DNA of 64,000 nt from the NCBI RefSeq assembly GCF_002006355.2, contig NZ_CP096980.1, positions 868,001 to 932,000 of the forward strand, given 5' to 3'. This stretch comes from Clostridium felsineum DSM 794 (GTDB lineage: Bacteria; Bacillota; Clostridia; Clostridiales; Clostridiaceae). Below are positions 15,312 to 23,890 of this stretch, one piece after another. Position numbers and translations under genes: made by a program. Each line of letters begins with the position of its first letter. The stretch's first letter is position 1. The notes beneath the pieces were generated by a model, which did no database searches, was not told the DNA's origin, and worked only from the letters and a program-made list of their open reading frames with translations.

Positions 15312-16937
15312 GTGATAAGAATTAATAATTTGAATTTAGATATAGACGAAAATTTAGAGGATTTGAGAAAAAAGGCGGCAAAAAAGCTTAGAATATCTAA
15401 AGAGGACTTTGAAAGTTTTAAAATTTTAAGAGAATCTATAGATGCAAGAAAAAAGGATGCAATAAAATTTAACTATTCAGTAGAGGTTAAATGTAAAAAT
15501 GAAAGCAAAATAATATCTAGGGTTCACGGAAAGGATGCAGTCTTAGAAAAAAATCATATAGAAGAAGAATTTAAATTCGGAGATGAAAAATTAAAGCATA
15601 GACCTATAGTTATTGGAACTGGTCCTTGTGGAATGTTCGCAGCGCTTACACTTGCTGAGAATGGTTATGCACCTCTTGTGTTTGAAAGAGGAGAAAATGT
15701 TGATAAAAGAACGGAGACTGTGGATAACTTTTGGAAAACAGGAGTACTAAATACAGAGTCTAATGTTCAATTTGGAGAGGGTGGAGCAGGAACTTTCTCT
15801 GATGGTAAGCTTACTACAAGAATAAAAGATCCTAGGTGCAGTTATGTTTTAGAGGAATTTATAAAAGGCGGAGCACCAGAAGAAATAGGTTATATGGGAA
15901 AACCTCATATAGGAACGGATATATTAAAAAAAGTAGTTAAAAATATACGTGAGAGAATAATAGCTTTAGGCGGAGAAGTGAGGTTTAACAGCAGACTTGA
16001 AGATATAATAATGAAAAATAACAGTGTAGAGGCTGTAATTGTGAATGGTGAAGAAATTCCTTGTGAATGTGTTGTACTTGCCATAGGACATAGTTCTAGA
16101 GATACCTATGAAATGCTCAACAAAAAAGCCGTATTTATGGAACCAAAGCCCTTTGCTATAGGGGTTAGGATAGAGCATCCACAGGATTTTATAAATGAAC
16201 ATCAGTATGGAAAGTATAAAAATCATCCTAGACTTAAAGCAGCAGACTACAAATTGACTTACACAACCAAGGAAAAAAGGGGAGTTTATAGTTTTTGCAT
16301 GTGTCCAGGCGGGGCAGTTGTAGCATCATCATCAGAGGAAGAAAGACTTGTATGTAATGGTATGAGCTATTACAAGAGAGATCTTGAAAATGCAAATGCA
16401 GCTCTTGTAGTAACTGTAAATAGTGAAGATTTCAAAGCTTCCAAGGCTCTTTTTAACAAGGATATAAGTGACAAAAGTCCACTTATAGGAATGGAATTTC
16501 AAAGATATTATGAGCACCTTGCATATTTAGCAGGCGGTGGAGGTTATAATGCACCAGTGCAGCTTGTAGGTGATTTTATGCAGGATAAGGTAACAACTAA
16601 AGTAGGAAGCGTAAAACCATCGTACACTCCAGGGTATAAATTTGCGGCACTAAAAGAGTGTTTACCAAGTTATGTAATAGATTCTTTGAAAGAGGGATTT
16701 GTGAATTTTGATAAAAAAATAACAGGTTATATGTATTCTGATGCTGTAATGACAGGAATAGAAACCAGAACCTCAGCACCTTTGAAGATAACTAGAAACG
16801 AAAAGCTTGAAAGTATTTCACTAAAAGGCTTATATCCATCAGGTGAGGGCGCAGGCTTTGCTGGAGGCATAATATCAGCGGCTGTAGATGGAATAAAGTC
16901 TGCAGAGAGCATAATGAAAAAATATAAATTTAAATAA
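15312..16937 (+). CDS. FAD-dependent dehydrogenase-like protein (COG2509 type)
   Basis: A 541-residue flavoprotein. An N-terminal small domain (about 1-90) precedes the dinucleotide fold VIGTGPCGMFAALTLAENG (about 100). NVQFGEGGAGTFSDGKLTTR is the family signature, and PSGEGAGFAGGIISAAVDG lies near the C-terminus. The family is widespread in anaerobes and its substrate is unknown. GTG 15312 follows GGAGAG, 12 bases after cdaR, so it is likely in the same transcript. It ends about 100 bases before ptb, which has its own promoter. Confidence 0.8.
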   Translation: MIRINNLNLDIDENLEDLRKKAAKKLRISKEDFESFKILRESIDARKKDAIKFNYSVEVKCKNESKIISRVHGKDAVLEKNHIEEEFKFGDEKLKHRPIVIGTGPCGMFAALTLAENGYAPLVFERGENVDKRTETVDNFWKTGVLNTESNVQFGEGGAGTFSDGKLTTRIKDPRCSYVLEEFIKGGAPEEIGYMGKPHIGTDILKKVVKNIRERIIALGGEVRFNSRLEDIIMKNNSVEAVIVNGEEIPCECVVLAIGHSSRDTYEMLNKKAVFMEPKPFAIGVRIEHPQDFINEHQYGKYKNHPRLKAADYKLTYTTKEKRGVYSFCMCPGGAVVASSSEEERLVCNGMSYYKRDLENANAALVVTVNSEDFKASKALFNKDISDKSPLIGMEFQRYYEHLAYLAGGGGYNAPVQLVGDFMQDKVTTKVGSVKPSYTPGYKFAALKECLPSYVIDSLKEGFVNFDKKITGYMYSDAVMTGIETRTSAPLKITRNEKLESISLKGLYPSGEGAGFAGGIISAAVDGIKSAESIMKKYKFK

Positions 16938-16950
16938 TTTTCTAAAAAAC

Positions 16951-16979
16951 TTAACTTCATGGGAAAAGTTTGTTAAAAT
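16951..16979 (+). promoter_or_regulatory. Promoter of ptb-buk
   Basis: TTAACT (16951-16956), 17 bases, TAAAAT (16974-16979) with an extended TG at 16971-16972. The context matches my memory of the C. acetobutylicum ptb promoter region, but the transcription start is not determined here. Confidence 0.55.
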
Positions 16980-16989
16980 ATAAATGAGC

Positions 16990-17007
16990 ACGTTAATCAT
17001 TTAACAG
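16990..17007. promoter_or_regulatory. Rex-like redox operator upstream of ptb
   Basis: GTTAATCATTTAAC (16992-17005) is a perfect GTTAA-N4-TTAAC inverted repeat. The Rex consensus is TTGTTAA-N4-TTAACAA; the outer bases match only partly (AC..AG). It lies just after the expected transcription start, which suits repression. Rex senses NADH/NAD+ and is known to control fermentation genes in clostridia. Confidence 0.55.
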
Positions 17008-17038
17008 AGATATAAAAAGTAAAGGGAGTGTACGACAA

Positions 17039-17944
17039 GTGATTAAGAGTTTTAATGAAATCATCATGAAGGTAAAAAGTAAAGAGATGAAAAAGGTTGC
17101 TGTTGCTGTAGCTCAAGACGAACCAGTACTTGAAGCAGTAAGAGACGCCAAGAAAAATGGAATTGCAGACGCTATACTTGTAGGAGATCATGACGAAATT
17201 GTATCAATTGCGCTTAAAATAGGAATGGATATAAATGATTTTGAGATAGTAAACGAGCCTGATGTAAAAAAGGCAGCTTTAAAAGCAGTAGAACTTGTAT
17301 CAACAGGAAAAGCTGATATGGTAATGAAAGGACTTATAAATACAGCAACATTTTTAAGATCAGTATTAAACAAAGAAGTTGGACTTAGAACTGGAAAAAC
17401 TATGTCCCACGTTGCAGTATTTGAAACTGAAAAATTTGATAGACTTTTATTCTTAACAGATGTTGCATTTAATACTTATCCTGAATTAAAAGAAAAAATT
17501 GATATAGTAAACAACTCAGTTAAGGTTGCACATGCAATAGGTATAGAAAATCCAAAGGTTGCGCCAATTTGTGCAGTTGAGGTTGTAAACCCTAAAATGC
17601 CAGCGACACTTGATGCAGCAATGCTTTCAAAAATGAGCGACAGAGGACAATTTAAGGGTTGTGTAGTTGATGGACCTTTAGCACTAGACATAGCGTTATC
17701 AGCAGAAGCAGCACATCATAAAAATGTAACAGGAGAAGTTGCTGGAAAGGCTGATATCTTCTTAATGCCAAACATAGAAACAGGAAATGTAATGTACAAA
17801 ACTTTAACATATACAACAGATTCAAAAAATGGTGGAATTTTAGTTGGAACTGCTGCACCAGTTGTTTTAACTTCAAGAGCTGACAGCCATGAAACAAAAA
17901 TGAATTCTATAGCACTTGCAGCATTAGTTGCAGGAAGCAAATAA
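17039..17944 (+). CDS. ptb: Phosphate butyryltransferase
   Basis: A 301-residue cytoplasmic enzyme converting butyryl-CoA and phosphate to butyryl phosphate and CoA, the first of two steps that make butyrate and ATP. The whole sequence is very close to the C. acetobutylicum enzyme as I remember it, with scattered substitutions. The start is GTG 17039 with AAAGGGAGTG upstream. It forms an operon with buk, 25 bases downstream. A promoter and a Rex-like site lie upstream, so expression likely follows redox state. Confidence 0.97.
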   Translation: MIKSFNEIIMKVKSKEMKKVAVAVAQDEPVLEAVRDAKKNGIADAILVGDHDEIVSIALKIGMDINDFEIVNEPDVKKAALKAVELVSTGKADMVMKGLINTATFLRSVLNKEVGLRTGKTMSHVAVFETEKFDRLLFLTDVAFNTYPELKEKIDIVNNSVKVAHAIGIENPKVAPICAVEVVNPKMPATLDAAMLSKMSDRGQFKGCVVDGPLALDIALSAEAAHHKNVTGEVAGKADIFLMPNIETGNVMYKTLTYTTDSKNGGILVGTAAPVVLTSRADSHETKMNSIALAALVAGSK

Positions 17945-17969
17945 TTTAAGTTAAGTGGAGGAATGTATA

Positions 17970-19037
17970 ATGTACAGATTATTAATAATCAATCCTGGCT
18001 CTACCTCAACTAAAATCGGTATTTACGATGATGAAAAAGAGATATTTGAAAAAACTTTAAGACATTCAGCAGAAGAGATAGAAAAGTATGATACTATCTT
18101 TGATCAGTTTGAATTTAGAAAAGAAGTAATTTTAGACGCACTAAAGGAAGCAAATATAGAAGTAAGTTCTCTAAATGCCATAATTGGCAGAGGGGGACTT
18201 CTAAAACCAATAGTAAGCGGAACTTATGGAGTAAATGATGCAATGCTTAAGGATCTTAAGGTAGGAGTTCAAGGACAGCATGCCTCAAACCTTGGTGGAA
18301 TCATTGCAAATGAAATAGCAAAAGAAATAAATGTTCCTGCATATATAGTTGATCCAGTTGTTGTTGATGAACTTGAAGAAATTGCTAGAGTATCAGGAAT
18401 GGCTGATATTCCTAGAAAAAGTATATTTCATGCATTAAATCAAAAAGCAGTTGCAAGAAGATATGCAAAGGAAACTAAAAAGAAATACGAAGATCTTAAC
18501 TTAATAGTAGTTCATATGGGTGGAGGAACTTCAGTAGGTACTCATAAAGCTGGTAGAGTGGTAGAAGTGAATAACACACTTGATGGAGAAGGTCCATTCT
18601 CACCAGAGAGAAGTGGCGGAGTTCCAGTAGGAGATCTTGTAAGAATGTGTTTCAGCAAAAAATACACTTATGAAGAAGTAATGAAAAAGATAAACGGTAA
18701 AGGCGGAGTTGTCAGCTATTTAAATACTATTGATTTTAAAGCTGTAGTTGATAAAGCTCTTGAAGGAGATAAGAAATGCGGACTTATTTATGAAGCCTTC
18801 ACATACCAGGTAGCAAAAGATATAGGTAAATGTGCCACCGTTTTAAAAGGAAAAGTAGATGCAATAATTTTAACAGGTGGAATTGCTTACAACCCATATG
18901 TATGTGATGCAATAGAAGACAGAGTAAAATTCATAGCTCCTGTAGTTAGATATGGTGGAGAAGATGAACTTCTTGCACTAGCAGAGGGCGGCCTTAGAGT
19001 CCTTAGAGGAGAAGAAAAAGCTAAGGAATATAAATAA
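17970..19037 (+). CDS. buk: Butyrate kinase
   Basis: A 355-residue ASKHA-fold kinase that turns butyryl phosphate and ADP into butyrate and ATP. Motifs: INPGSTSTKIG (phosphate 1), VVHMGGGTSVG (phosphate 2), IILTGGIAYN (adenosine). I take ATG 17970, which sits eight bases after GTGGAGG and matches the known protein start MYRLLIINPG; an in-frame GTG at 17955 lies within the ribosome site itself. Second and last gene of the ptb operon, ended by a strong terminator. Confidence 0.97.
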   Translation: MYRLLIINPGSTSTKIGIYDDEKEIFEKTLRHSAEEIEKYDTIFDQFEFRKEVILDALKEANIEVSSLNAIIGRGGLLKPIVSGTYGVNDAMLKDLKVGVQGQHASNLGGIIANEIAKEINVPAYIVDPVVVDELEEIARVSGMADIPRKSIFHALNQKAVARRYAKETKKKYEDLNLIVVHMGGGTSVGTHKAGRVVEVNNTLDGEGPFSPERSGGVPVGDLVRMCFSKKYTYEEVMKKINGKGGVVSYLNTIDFKAVVDKALEGDKKCGLIYEAFTYQVAKDIGKCATVLKGKVDAIILTGGIAYNPYVCDAIEDRVKFIAPVVRYGGEDELLALAEGGLRVLRGEEKAKEYK

Positions 19038-19042
19038 AACAG

Positions 19043-19095
19043 TACCCATGTTTATGAAACTTTTGCCCTATAAACATGGGTATTGTTTTTTTATT
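19043..19095 (+). terminator. Terminator after buk
   Basis: A perfect 13-bp stem, TACCCATGTTTAT (19043-19055) with ATAAACATGGGTA (19070-19082), followed by TTGTTTTTTTATTTTTT. The T-tract overlaps the end of the convergent minus-strand gene. Confidence 0.9.
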
Positions 19096-19576
19096 TTTTG
19101 CTTCTGAATTTTTTAAATATTGTGTAATAAACAAAATAACTAAACCACATACCTATATTTGCCCCAAGAAAATCCACTAAAACATCCGAAACAAGCGATG
19201 TCCTTCCTGGAACATACATTTGATGAAATTCATCAAGTACTGCGTAAAAAAGGCATATAAACCATATGTACACTATAGCATATCTTCCTTTTAAGCCTAA
19301 GCTGAAAATAATTATTGTAACTATTCCTGCTAGAAGACAATACTCAAAGGCATGAGCATTTTTTCTTATAAAGAGGTTTATTTTCTCATCACGAGGATTA
19401 GTAGGAAGTTTTGTGTAGTTTTCTTTATTCTCACCTTTTATTTTTCTATAAAAATTTCTTAATTCATTTGTAACTTTATAACTTCTATCATTAGATGCAT
19501 TTCCGTTTTGGGAAGAATTGTAAAAAATGAAACCAAAACAGAGTAAACAGAGCAAAATCAAAAAAATTTTTTTCAT
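19091..19576 (-). CDS. VanZ-like membrane protein
   Basis: A 161-residue protein with a first transmembrane helix at about 3-20, a basic loop, and three more helices after residue 75. The VanZ-family signature is present: RKNAHAFEYCLLAG, then LDEFHQMYVPGRTSLVSDV and DFLGANIG. VanZ-like proteins are linked to teicoplanin or lipoglycopeptide tolerance in a few cases; in clostridia their role is unknown. Convergent with buk; the genes end within a few bases of each other. Confidence 0.82.
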   Translation of the reverse strand: MKKIFLILLCLLCFGFIFYNSSQNGNASNDRSYKVTNELRNFYRKIKGENKENYTKLPTNPRDEKINLFIRKNAHAFEYCLLAGIVTIIIFSLGLKGRYAIVYIWFICLFYAVLDEFHQMYVPGRTSLVSDVLVDFLGANIGMWFSYFVYYTIFKKFRSKK

Positions 19577-19772
19577 ATTTTTTTGCCTCCTTATATTCTA
19601 TAAAATTATATCACAAAACAAAATTGTAAGTGATGAAATTTATGTGAAATGAATTTGTATAAATAATAATAGTAATAAAAAAGTCGAAGGTAATTAATAA
19701 TATTTACCCCATAAAACATAGTAAATAGCTATAAAAGTGGTGAAATTAAAAGGATTTTAATGCAAATTTTAA

Positions 19773-19820
19773 CGAAATTGTTGGTGAAATAGTGAAATTA
19801 TTAGAGAGTTGGTGTATAAT
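19773..19820 (+). promoter_or_regulatory. Promoter of EPS operon 1
   Basis: GTGAAA (19792-19797), 17 bases, TATAAT (19815-19820), with CGAAATT beginning at 19773, 19 bases upstream of the -35 box. The same three elements at the same distances precede EPS operon 2 (41556-41603). The remaining gap 19577-19772 shows nothing recognisable. Confidence 0.6.
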
Positions 19821-19869
19821 ATGTTTTAGAAAGTATAATATGTTTTTTAATTACAGGGAGGGGCATATA

Positions 19870-20538
19870 TTGCAGAATTTAGAATTTGAGGATGATAAAC
19901 TTGTATTTATGCCGGATAAAAGCTTAGATAAGGGCATTATATATTACATAATAAAGAGAATTATAGATATAATTGGTTCAGCTATTGGAATAGTAATTTT
20001 AAGTCCTGTAATGCTGGTAGTAATTATTGCTATAAAGATGGATTCAAAAGGGTCTATTATTTTTTCGCAAAAAAGGGTGGGGCAAAATGGAAGGACATTC
20101 AATATGTACAAGTTTCGCTCTATGGTGGAAAATGCAGAGAAACTTCTAGCAGAGCTCAAGGATAAAAATGAAGTATCAGGACCAATGTTTAAAATGAGTG
20201 ATGACCCAAGGATAACTAAGATCGGAAGATTTATAAGAAAAACTAGTTTAGATGAGCTCCCACAGCTTTTCAATGTTCTAAGAGGTGAAATGTCACTTGT
20301 AGGACCAAGACCTAATTTGCCTAGTGAAGTAAAAAAGTTTAATGAACTTCAGAAAAAGAAATTCCTAGTTAAGCCTGGCTTAACCTGTTATTGGCAGGTT
20401 ATGGGGAGGAGTTCTATTGGTTTTGAGGAATGGATTAGACTTGATTTAAAGTATATAAAGGAAAGAAGTACATTTTTAGATTTAAAACTTATATTTAGAA
20501 CATTTTTTTTACTTTTTGGAGACAAAAACGCAATGTAA
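19870..20538 (+). CDS. Initiating sugar-phosphate transferase (Bac_transf family), EPS operon 1
   Basis: A 222-residue short-form polyprenyl-phosphate sugar phosphotransferase that loads the first sugar onto undecaprenyl phosphate at the inner membrane face. One membrane helix (IIGSAIGIVILSPVMLVVII) is followed by the catalytic domain with FSQKRVGQNGRTFNMYKFRS, RFIRKTSLDELPQ and VGPRPNLPSE. I start it at TTG 19870, with GGGAGGGG upstream; its paralog at 41652 also starts with TTG. It is the first gene of EPS operon 1, right behind the conserved promoter. Sugar specificity is not readable from sequence. Confidence 0.9.
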   Translation: MQNLEFEDDKLVFMPDKSLDKGIIYYIIKRIIDIIGSAIGIVILSPVMLVVIIAIKMDSKGSIIFSQKRVGQNGRTFNMYKFRSMVENAEKLLAELKDKNEVSGPMFKMSDDPRITKIGRFIRKTSLDELPQLFNVLRGEMSLVGPRPNLPSEVKKFNELQKKKFLVKPGLTCYWQVMGRSSIGFEEWIRLDLKYIKERSTFLDLKLIFRTFFLLFGDKNAM

Positions 20539-20549
20539 GGAGGAGTCAC

Positions 20550-21605
20550 ATGCTTTGTGCACTAATAATGGCTGGAGGACGAGGAGAACGTTTTTGGCCA
20601 CTATCCACAGATGAAAAGCCAAAACAGTTTTTACAGCTTCTGGGTGATAAAACTATGATTCAAATGACTGTAGAAAGGCTTGAAGATTTAATAGATATTG
20701 AAAGAATATTTGTAGTAACTGGTGAAAGATATGTTGATATTCTAAGAGAACAGCTTCCAAAACTTCCTAAAAGGAATATAATAGTTGAACCTGTTGGTAG
20801 GAATACGGCACCTTGTATAGCACTTTCGGCTTTTGTAATAAACAAGTACTATGGGGATGCTTCCATTGTTGTGCTTCCGTCAGACCACTTAATAGTACAT
20901 GAGGACAAGCTACTAAATACTATAAAAGCGGCAGAAGAGTTTGTTTCTAAAAATGATGCTTCTATAGTTACCTTGGGAATGGAGCCTACAAGACCTGAAA
21001 CAGGATATGGATACATAGAATCAGGAGAAGTAAGTGATAAGATAGATCAATTTGAAATAAAAAAGGTAAATAAGTTTGTAGAAAAGCCTAATAAGGAAAA
21101 GGCGGAGAAATATGTTGAGGCGGGAAACTTTCTTTGGAATGGTGGAATGTTCATATGGAAATGTTCTACAATTCTTAAGTTAACGGAGAAATATTTAAAT
21201 AAAACTTATAACATATTAAAAAATGTAATGGATGTAGGAAAAGATGAATTTCAAATTGTATTAAAAAAAGAATATGAAAAAGTAGAGAATATATCTGTCG
21301 ACTATGGAATTATGGAAAAAGCAGATAGTATATATGTAATTCCTTGTGATTTCGGTTGGGATGATATTGGAACTTGGTACGCAGTGGAAAGGTACAGGGA
21401 CAAGGATGAATACAATAATGTTTGCGTAGGTGACATTAAAAGTATAGATAGCAAAAATAATATATTGGTAGGAAGAGAAAAGCCTATAGTTGTGGTTGGA
21501 CTTTCAGATGTTTTTGTGGTTGAAAGTGATGATATTATTTTTGTTGGTAAAAAGGATGACATTGAGAGGATAAAAGAGATTAAGAAAAAGGTAAAGGAAA
21601 AATAA
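20550..21605 (+). CDS. manC: Mannose-1-phosphate guanylyltransferase, EPS operon 1
   Basis: A 351-residue nucleotidyltransferase making GDP-mannose from GTP and mannose 1-phosphate. The pyrophosphorylase motif is IMAGGRGERFWPLSTDEKPK, and the sugar-binding region includes VEPVGRNTAPCIALS and FVEKP. It is the single-domain form, lacking the phosphomannose isomerase domain of bifunctional ManC proteins. ATG 20550 has AAGGAGGAG upstream. Strongly similar to the copy at 42351, which occupies the same place in operon 2. Confidence 0.92.
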   Translation: MLCALIMAGGRGERFWPLSTDEKPKQFLQLLGDKTMIQMTVERLEDLIDIERIFVVTGERYVDILREQLPKLPKRNIIVEPVGRNTAPCIALSAFVINKYYGDASIVVLPSDHLIVHEDKLLNTIKAAEEFVSKNDASIVTLGMEPTRPETGYGYIESGEVSDKIDQFEIKKVNKFVEKPNKEKAEKYVEAGNFLWNGGMFIWKCSTILKLTEKYLNKTYNILKNVMDVGKDEFQIVLKKEYEKVENISVDYGIMEKADSIYVIPCDFGWDDIGTWYAVERYRDKDEYNNVCVGDIKSIDSKNNILVGREKPIVVVGLSDVFVVESDDIIFVGKKDDIERIKEIKKKVKEK

Positions 21606-21652
21606 ATGGATTTTTACATAGCGATATTTAGATATATTGAAAGGATAGAGTA

Positions 21653-22552
21653 ATGGGACAACCGTTAGTTTATATAATTATATTAAATTATAATGGATAC
21701 AAAGATACTATTGAGTGTGTAAATAGTATTGAGAAAATAACCTACAGCAATTACAAAATAGTTATAGTAGATAATGCATCTAAAGATAGCTCAGCAGAGA
21801 TATTAAAGAAGAACTTTGATAAACATGTTATTATTCAAGCTGAAAGCAACAGAGGATTTGCGGCAGGTAATAATATTGGAATTAAATATGCTATAGATAA
21901 TGGAGCAGAATATGTGCTATTAATAAACAACGACACTGTAGTTGAGAAAGATTTTTTAATGAATTTAGTAAAAAATATTGATGTTAATAAAAAAGTAGGA
22001 ATGTTGACTGGTAAAATATACTATTATGCAGAACCTAAAAGAATATGGTTTGCTGGAGGTGGAATAAATGAACTAAAGGGAAATGCATATCATGTAGGTA
22101 TGAACGAAATTGATGTTGGAGAAAAATATTCATGTAAACAGCAGATTAAATTTGCATCTGGATGTTTTCAATTAATAAGTAAAGAATTAATTAATAATGT
22201 TGGTTATATGAATGAAAAATATTTTATGTATTATGAGGATACGGATTATTGTTACAGAATTATAAATAGTGGGTATAAAATATTATATGAACCGAATTCA
22301 GTTATTTATCATAAGGTTAGTTCATCTACCGGTGGATGTAAATCATTTTTTACTCAATTTTATATGACTAGAAATAGACTTATATTTATAAATAAGTATA
22401 TGAATGGTATATATAAGTATACTAGTTTAGTGTGGTTTTATCTTACTTTTTTTATTAAGATTTTTGATAGAAGGCAAAATAATAGTGCTTGTATAAAGGG
22501 AATTAGCGAGTATTATAAAATTAAGTCTACAATTTTTGATAACATAGAGTGA
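21653..22552 (+). CDS. Family 2 glycosyltransferase
   Basis: A 299-residue GT-A fold enzyme of the rhamnosyltransferase-like GT2 group. IIILNYNGYKDTIECVNS opens the nucleotide-binding fold and LLINNDTVV contains the metal-binding DxD-like site. MYYEDTDYCYRI is the typical ED(T)D acceptor-side motif. It adds one sugar to the lipid-linked EPS unit at the cytoplasmic membrane face. First gene of the variable block of operon 1, which is visibly more A+T rich than its flanks. Confidence 0.87.
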   Translation: MGQPLVYIIILNYNGYKDTIECVNSIEKITYSNYKIVIVDNASKDSSAEILKKNFDKHVIIQAESNRGFAAGNNIGIKYAIDNGAEYVLLINNDTVVEKDFLMNLVKNIDVNKKVGMLTGKIYYYAEPKRIWFAGGGINELKGNAYHVGMNEIDVGEKYSCKQQIKFASGCFQLISKELINNVGYMNEKYFMYYEDTDYCYRIINSGYKILYEPNSVIYHKVSSSTGGCKSFFTQFYMTRNRLIFINKYMNGIYKYTSLVWFYLTFFIKIFDRRQNNSACIKGISEYYKIKSTIFDNIE

Positions 22553-22596
22553 GTTTGATTCTATGCTATTTATACATCGGAGAAAGAGTTGATTTT

Positions 22597-23862
22597 ATGA
22601 ATAGAAAATTTATTTTAAAAATAAACTTACTAGTTATATTATTTATTGCATCAATAGTAGTTATATATAAAAAACTCAATTTTATGTACAATGTATTTAT
22701 AATAATTATTATTTGTTTATTGTTATTTAGTGAGTTAATTAAAAATTTCAATTTAAGTAGAAGAATTTCTTTTAAAATAAAAGAGTCTTGCATGGTTAGT
22801 TTATTTATATTTTGTTGTTTTTTATCAACAATTTATAATTTTAGCTTAACAAATACGGGGAAACTATTAATAATATTTCTTATGGTTCCAATAACTATTA
22901 TAATAGTTATCAAATATGGATATGAGTATATAGTAAAATTTTTGAAAGCTTCTTTAAATTTCGTTGTGCTTTTTAATTTTGTGGGAATTTATGAGATATT
23001 GAGTAAGAAAAATATTTTCTTTGAATTTCTTAGCGAAAGCCTCCAAGGGGATAAAATTTCATTTCAAACAACATATGGATATGACGAATTTAGAGTTTAT
23101 TCTGCATTTGGTCATCCTATAATATATGGAAATATATTAGTAGTATTCTTTTTTATATGCATTCTTTTGGAAAAGAGTACATATAAAAAAATTGTTTTTT
23201 CAAGTGTAATTCTCATGAATTTATATTTTACAAAATCAAGAAGTTCTTGGCTTGCTTTTTTTGTGATTTTAATTTTATATCTTATTAATAGAATTATCTA
23301 TAATAATAAAAATAATAAAAAGTTAAAATTAAAAGTGAACTACATAATTGCATTTGATTTTATTACAATATTGGTCAGCTTTTTACTTTATAAGTCTGGT
23401 GTAATAAAGAAAATTTATGAAAGATTTATGCTTATAGAATTAGGTGATGGATCTAAAATACAACGAGTTGTTACTATAGGTAATATAATAAATAATTGGA
23501 TTAATAGTAACTGGTTCATTAAGTTATTTGGAAATGGATATGATACTGTAAAAGATTTTATGATGAATAATCAAGTACTTATGCAAGGATTTCAATATAC
23601 AGATAATCAATATATGACAATGTTATACGAATTTGGAGTAATAAGTGTTGTTATATATATAATTATATTGATTTTTTATATAAAAAAGATTATATTTACT
23701 GAAAACAAATTTGAAATTTTAATGTCAATTATTTTTATTAGTATCTCTATAAATATGTTTTTCTATGAATGTTTTGCATGGAAGCCAATAATAATGTTGT
23801 TGATTTTATCATTAACATTATTATGCTTAAAATTTACTAATAATATAAATGAAGAAATATAA
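22597..23862 (+). CDS. O-antigen polymerase/ligase-like membrane protein (Wzy-type)
   Basis: About 421 residues with some ten hydrophobic helices and a large extracellular loop (about 215-300) before a conserved-looking WIYNS-like loop, the general plan of Wzy/O-antigen ligase proteins. The short motif TKSRSSWLAFF is typical of the family. It would polymerise EPS repeat units outside the membrane. I prefer ATG 22597, ten bases after GGAGAAAG, to the GTG at 22549 that overlaps the previous gene. Family assignment rests on topology and one motif. Confidence 0.75.
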   Translation: MNRKFILKINLLVILFIASIVVIYKKLNFMYNVFIIIIICLLLFSELIKNFNLSRRISFKIKESCMVSLFIFCCFLSTIYNFSLTNTGKLLIIFLMVPITIIIVIKYGYEYIVKFLKASLNFVVLFNFVGIYEILSKKNIFFEFLSESLQGDKISFQTTYGYDEFRVYSAFGHPIIYGNILVVFFFICILLEKSTYKKIVFSSVILMNLYFTKSRSSWLAFFVILILYLINRIIYNNKNNKKLKLKVNYIIAFDFITILVSFLLYKSGVIKKIYERFMLIELGDGSKIQRVVTIGNIINNWINSNWFIKLFGNGYDTVKDFMMNNQVLMQGFQYTDNQYMTMLYEFGVISVVIYIIILIFYIKKIIFTENKFEILMSIIFISISINMFFYECFAWKPIIMLLILSLTLLCLKFTNNINEEI

Positions 23863-23890
23863 GTAATTATTGATGTTTGGAGGTGGGAAT

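Noticed and set aside
16938..17038. Second Rex half-site at TTTGTTAAAATATAAA
   Set aside because: Only one half matches, and it overlaps the -10 region, which explains the sequence.
17652..17940. Overlapping minus-strand frames opposite ptb
   Set aside because: Noncoding shadows of a highly conserved gene.
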